From: CAXXHQ01 sp963665265
Lineage (GTDB): Bacteria > Planctomycetota > Planctomycetia > Pirellulales > Thermoguttaceae
Reading direction: 5' to 3'
Assembly: GCA_963665265.2 (NCBI GenBank)
Contig: OY762224.2
Coordinates: forward strand, 1,178,001-1,242,000
DNA: 64,000 nt
Below the pieces are notes generated by a model, which worked only from the letters and a program-made list of their open reading frames with translations, did no database searches and had not been told where the DNA came from. The translations under genes were made by a program, and so were the position numbers. Positions 61,240 to 64,000 of the stretch are shown here, piece by piece. How positions within the stretch are numbered: position 1 is the stretch's first letter; every line of letters begins with the position of its first letter.

Positions 61240-64000
61240 TTACGCCCTTCGCCGTCGCATTCTCCATAGCAACCCGGTCGCACAGACGATCATCGCCCAA
61301 ACCGCCGGTTCGGGCACGGCCTTGGTTTGGTCCGAAGGGAGAGCGTATTCAGTTGCGACGCTCGTCGCTTCGTCGCTCGCCGTTCCGCCGAGAATCAAAG
61401 TGTCTTGCACTAAGCAGGCGACGGTCAACGTGGCCGAACCGGCCACGACGGTCGTGCCGCTTCCGCTTATGACGTCCAGCGTGTGCGTTCCGCCGGCGAT
61501 GGAAAGCGTGGCGTTGCTCGCCGTTTGAACGTCGAGCGAGAAGACGTTTGTTTCCGTCGAGGAAAGAACAACTTTGCCCGCCTCGATGTTGATTCCGCCA
61601 AGGAACGCTTCCGCGCCTGAAAGCGTGAGAACGCCGGAACCGAGCTTCGTCAGTCCGCCGACGCCGGAAAGCGTTTTGGATAAGGCGACGGAGTATCCGT
61701 TCGTGTCTATTAGTCCGCCCCCGATATTAAGCGTGATTGCTCGCACGGACGGATCGAACGCGGCGCCGAAAATGAGACCTCCGCCGTTAAAGACGATCGA
61801 GGAGCCTGCGCCAAAATTTGTAATTGAGGTCGCTTTGATAAAACCGCCGTTGACGTTCACCGCGCCGGTGAAAGAGTTCGATGCCGAGAGCGTGAGGATT
61901 CCGGAACCTTGCTTCGAAAGACCTCCGTCCGCGGAGGCGAGCGACGGATCATGTTGAAGAGCTTGAGCGACGGTGACGTTGTTACCGCTCGTATTGAGCA
62001 CGGCTCCCCCGGCTTGCACGTAAGCCTGCGTGAAGTTTTGGATGAAGGCGGAGTTTGAGCCGGAGGCGTAGAGAACGCCGCCGTTGAAGTTGAATCTGGA
62101 AGTTCCCGCGCCGCCGGTGATGGCGGCGGCAGTAAGGGAACCGTAAGAATTAAGGCTGACCGAACCGAAGGACCCTGCGGTACGAGCGACGTTAACCCCT
62201 CCGGCACCGTTGACGATCATCTTGGCCGAAGTTCTGACGGTTCCCGAAACGTTGAGCGCGCCCGCGGCTCCGGCGGCCGAGGCGACCCAGACGTCCCCTG
62301 CGGCGTTAACCGTGCCGCCTGTGACGGAGAACGTTCCTGAGGCGGTCTCGAAAGCGCCGATGACGACGCTGGCGCCTGAGGTTCCGTTCGCGTTAAGAAC
62401 GCCGGCTGAAACGACGAACGAGGCCGTATCGCCGACCGAATCGCCGACGGAAATTTGGCCGACGTTCGTCGTCGAGGTTATTCCGCCCGAAACGGTGATT
62501 GAGCCGGGGCCTGTGGCGCGAATTCCGCCCAAAAGGTTTGTTCCGGCGAGAGACGTGACGCCGAGATTGCTAAGAACTCCGCCGCCGATGATCGAGCCGG
62601 AGGAGTTCTCCGTGAGCGTGGCGGCGTTTACGGTAACGGCGGCGCCGGAAACGGAGCCGTTGAGAATAACTGCGCCGCTATTTAAGGCGGTCGTTCCGAG
62701 GTACGTGTTTACGTTATTGATAGTGAGGACGCCGGTTCCGTTTTTCGTGAGGCCGCCCGATCCGGCTATCCCGGCCGTGCCCGTAAGGGTATAGGCGACT
62801 GCGTTATTGAAGACCGTATCGAGCGGCGTGACGTTCGACGCCGTCGTGATCGTGAAGTTACTTGCCGAATCGTCGAAAAGAATAGTATCGCCGTTGAAGT
62901 AGTCGGTCGAGGCGTTATTAAACGTGAGTTGCCAATTCTTCGTCGTTAGCGCGGCGGTGGACCACTCGGATCCGCCGGCGCCGGTCCAGACGTAATGCGA
63001 TGCGAGGGCGACCTTCGTCATTTCCGCCGAACTTAGGGCGTAGTCGTAGATGCGGAAATCGTCGATCATCCCCGAGAATAGCGGATCGGACGAGTACTGA
63101 CTCTTGCCGATGTAATTCACCGTCGAATTAACGTCGCTAGGATTCGTCACGATGCGCCCGGCGACGGTCGCTTTGCCGTTGACGTATAAAATGCCCGTGT
63201 TGCCGTCAAGCGTCACTGCGACGTTCACCCATTGCCCCGTCGGTAGGGCGTCCGTGTCTAGTATCTCTTCGCCGGTTCCGCTTGCCGTCGTGATGGCGAA
63301 TCGCATCGTTCCGTCGCCCGACTTCGGAGTTAAGAACATATACGACGTCGTATTATTTCCGAAATCAAAGATGCGCTGCCAATTATTTCCGCCGTTCCAT
63401 TTGACCCATGTGGAGATGGTGATGTCCTTACTGCTTGCGACTCCCGAAGGTAGTTGCGCGTACGTCGTCGATCCGTTCAGGCTGATCGCCTGGCCTGTTC
63501 CGACGGCGCCGGTCGCGGCGGCGGCTACGCCCGTTCCGTAAGTCGCGGTTCCGTACACGGCCGCATGATTCGTTCCGACGCTGTCGAGAACGTTTCCCTC
63601 GAACTTATACTGGGCCTTCAGCGTTCCCGTTGATCGATTCACGCGAACGAATTGCCACTGCTGAAGGGAAGATCCGTTTAAACTCGACTGATACGCCTGC
63701 GTCGTACTGCCGTTTAAATATTTTCCGCTGTTGCCGTTCAGAATATAGAAGTAGCCGTTACCGGCCGATTCGATCGTCCATTGCTGCGTGTAATTGTTGG
63801 CGGCGCCCCACTGATCGACGACGCCTCCGTCGACGAGCGAATTGTTGAACACGTCCATCGTGATGCCGCTGTTCGCGTTGAACAAGGCGTAGTAGCCGTC
63901 ATCGCTTCGGGTGATGTTCCAGAACTGATAGGAAGACCCGGAGTAGGAGGCCGTATTCACGACTCCGCCGTTGGCCGTCGAGCCTGCGGAGACTTGCAAG
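61240..64000 (-). CDS. Giant PEP-CTERM adhesin with ricin, LamG and beta-strand repeats (partial)
   Basis: At least 919 residues; the N-terminus lies beyond the right edge. From the visible start: a ricin-type beta-trefoil (about 1-120, QWTIESAGNGYFYILNGNSGKYL), a LamG/concanavalin-like domain (about 125-330, KDITISTWVKWNGGNNWQRIFDFG), then a long Gly/Ser/Ala/Thr-rich parallel-beta region (about 345-860). This last region holds autotransporter-associated repeats such as GGLTKNGTGVLTINNVNTYLGTTALNSG, GGLSKQGSGILTLSASNSFTG and GGLTKLGSGVLTLSGAEAFLGG. It ends with VPEPAVWAM..., a hydrophobic helix and RRRR. Probably a surface or exopolysaccharide-associated carbohydrate-binding protein sorted by an exosortase. 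Confidence 0.88.
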   Translation of the reverse strand, partial: LQVSAGSTANGGVVNTASYSGSSYQFWNITRSDDGYYALFNANSGITMDVFNNSLVDGGVVDQWGAANNYTQQWTIESAGNGYFYILNGNSGKYLNGSTTQAYQSSLNGSSLQQWQFVRVNRSTGTLKAQYKFEGNVLDSVGTNHAAVYGTATYGTGVAAAATGAVGTGQAISLNGSTTYAQLPSGVASSKDITISTWVKWNGGNNWQRIFDFGNNTTSYMFLTPKSGDGTMRFAITTASGTGEEILDTDALPTGQWVNVAVTLDGNTGILYVNGKATVAGRIVTNPSDVNSTVNYIGKSQYSSDPLFSGMIDDFRIYDYALSSAEMTKVALASHYVWTGAGGSEWSTAALTTKNWQLTFNNASTDYFNGDTILFDDSASNFTITTASNVTPLDTVFNNAVAYTLTGTAGIAGSGGLTKNGTGVLTINNVNTYLGTTALNSGAVILNGSVSGAAVTVNAATLTENSSGSIIGGGVLSNLGVTSLAGTNLLGGIRATGPGSITVSGGITSTTNVGQISVGDSVGDTASFVVSAGVLNANGTSGASVVIGAFETASGTFSVTGGTVNAAGDVWVASAAGAAGALNVSGTVRTSAKMIVNGAGGVNVARTAGSFGSVSLNSYGSLTAAAITGGAGTSRFNFNGGVLYASGSNSAFIQNFTQAYVQAGGAVLNTSGNNVTVAQALQHDPSLASADGGLSKQGSGILTLSASNSFTGAVNVNGGFIKATSITNFGAGSSIVFNGGGLIFGAAFDPSVRAITLNIGGGLIDTNGYSVALSKTLSGVGGLTKLGSGVLTLSGAEAFLGGINIEAGKVVLSSTETNVFSLDVQTASNATLSIAGGTHTLDVISGSGTTVVAGSATLTVACLVQDTLILGGTASDEATSVATEYALPSDQTKAVPEPAVWAMIVCATGLLWRMRRRRA

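Noticed and set aside
61322..62794. Pro/Val/Thr-rich open frames on the plus strand inside the adhesin gene
   Set aside because: They mirror the Gly/Ser/Thr repeats of the minus-strand protein, which shows real domains and a PEP-CTERM end.

Overview
This 64 kb window looks like chromosomal DNA from a Gram-negative member of the Planctomycetota. The evidence is: three proteins with PEP-CTERM sorting tails (two at the window edges, one inside); the planctomycete-style degenerate HEAT motif in the 17.4 kb lipoprotein-like gene; many multidomain signalling proteins (GAF-PAS-PilZ, Cache kinases, FHA-cyclase); a flagellar P-ring-like protein fused to HEAT repeats; and an LpxD gene, which implies lipid A. 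Pirellulales-like affiliation is an inference. I saw no tRNA, rRNA, CRISPR array, insertion sequence or phage module. The window is gene-dense and looks like ordinary core chromosome with some lineage-specific genes.

Layout. 0-5 kb: tail of a PEP-CTERM protein, a translationally coupled pair (multi-pass DUF6057-like protein and a heme-motif beta-propeller protein), and a double RidA-like protein. 5-11 kb: lpxD, a polysaccharide-deacetylase-like gene, then an iron(II) uptake operon (feoA, feoB, Cys-rich FeoB partner) behind a clear sigma70 promoter and a Fur-box palindrome. 11-16 kb: signalling cluster of a GAF-PAS-PilZ protein, a Cache-HAMP histidine kinase and a double receiver protein. 16-18.5 kb: a PEP-CTERM surface protein under a cobalamin riboswitch with its own promoter, and a secreted HEAT-like protein. 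18.5-26 kb: GH106-type glycosidase, a large membrane protein, a MacB/LolD-type ABC exporter with a His-rich insert, and smpB. 26-30 kb: lipB-lipA (the LipB lacks the usual catalytic dyad), cheB, and an unknown membrane protein. 30-33 kb: a putative redox membrane operon (TauE/CcdA-like, NapH-like ferredoxin, small anchored protein). 33-38.7 kb: an omptin-like outer-membrane protease, a candidate structured RNA, a beta-helix protein, a PAP2 phosphatase and the FlgI-HEAT protein. 38.8-45.6 kb: smc, an RluA-type pseudouridine synthase and a membrane gluzincin. 45.6-48.3 kb: an RNA-repair operon archease-DUF2284-rtcB with a strong promoter. 48.5-52.5 kb: flotillin, peroxiredoxin, and two small lineage-type proteins. 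52.6-64 kb: a Ser/Thr kinase-FHA-cyclase operon, an MscS/MscK-type channel, aat, and a very large ricin/LamG/beta-strand-repeat PEP-CTERM adhesin running off the right edge.

The strongest leads are the B12-riboswitch-controlled surface protein (promoter, aptamer, alternative hairpin and gene are all visible), the LipB with a relocated cysteine, the omptin homologue outside its usual phylum, the archease-DUF2284-RtcB operon, and the unassigned structured region at 34.1-34.24 kb. All family assignments come from reading motifs by eye; no database search was run.
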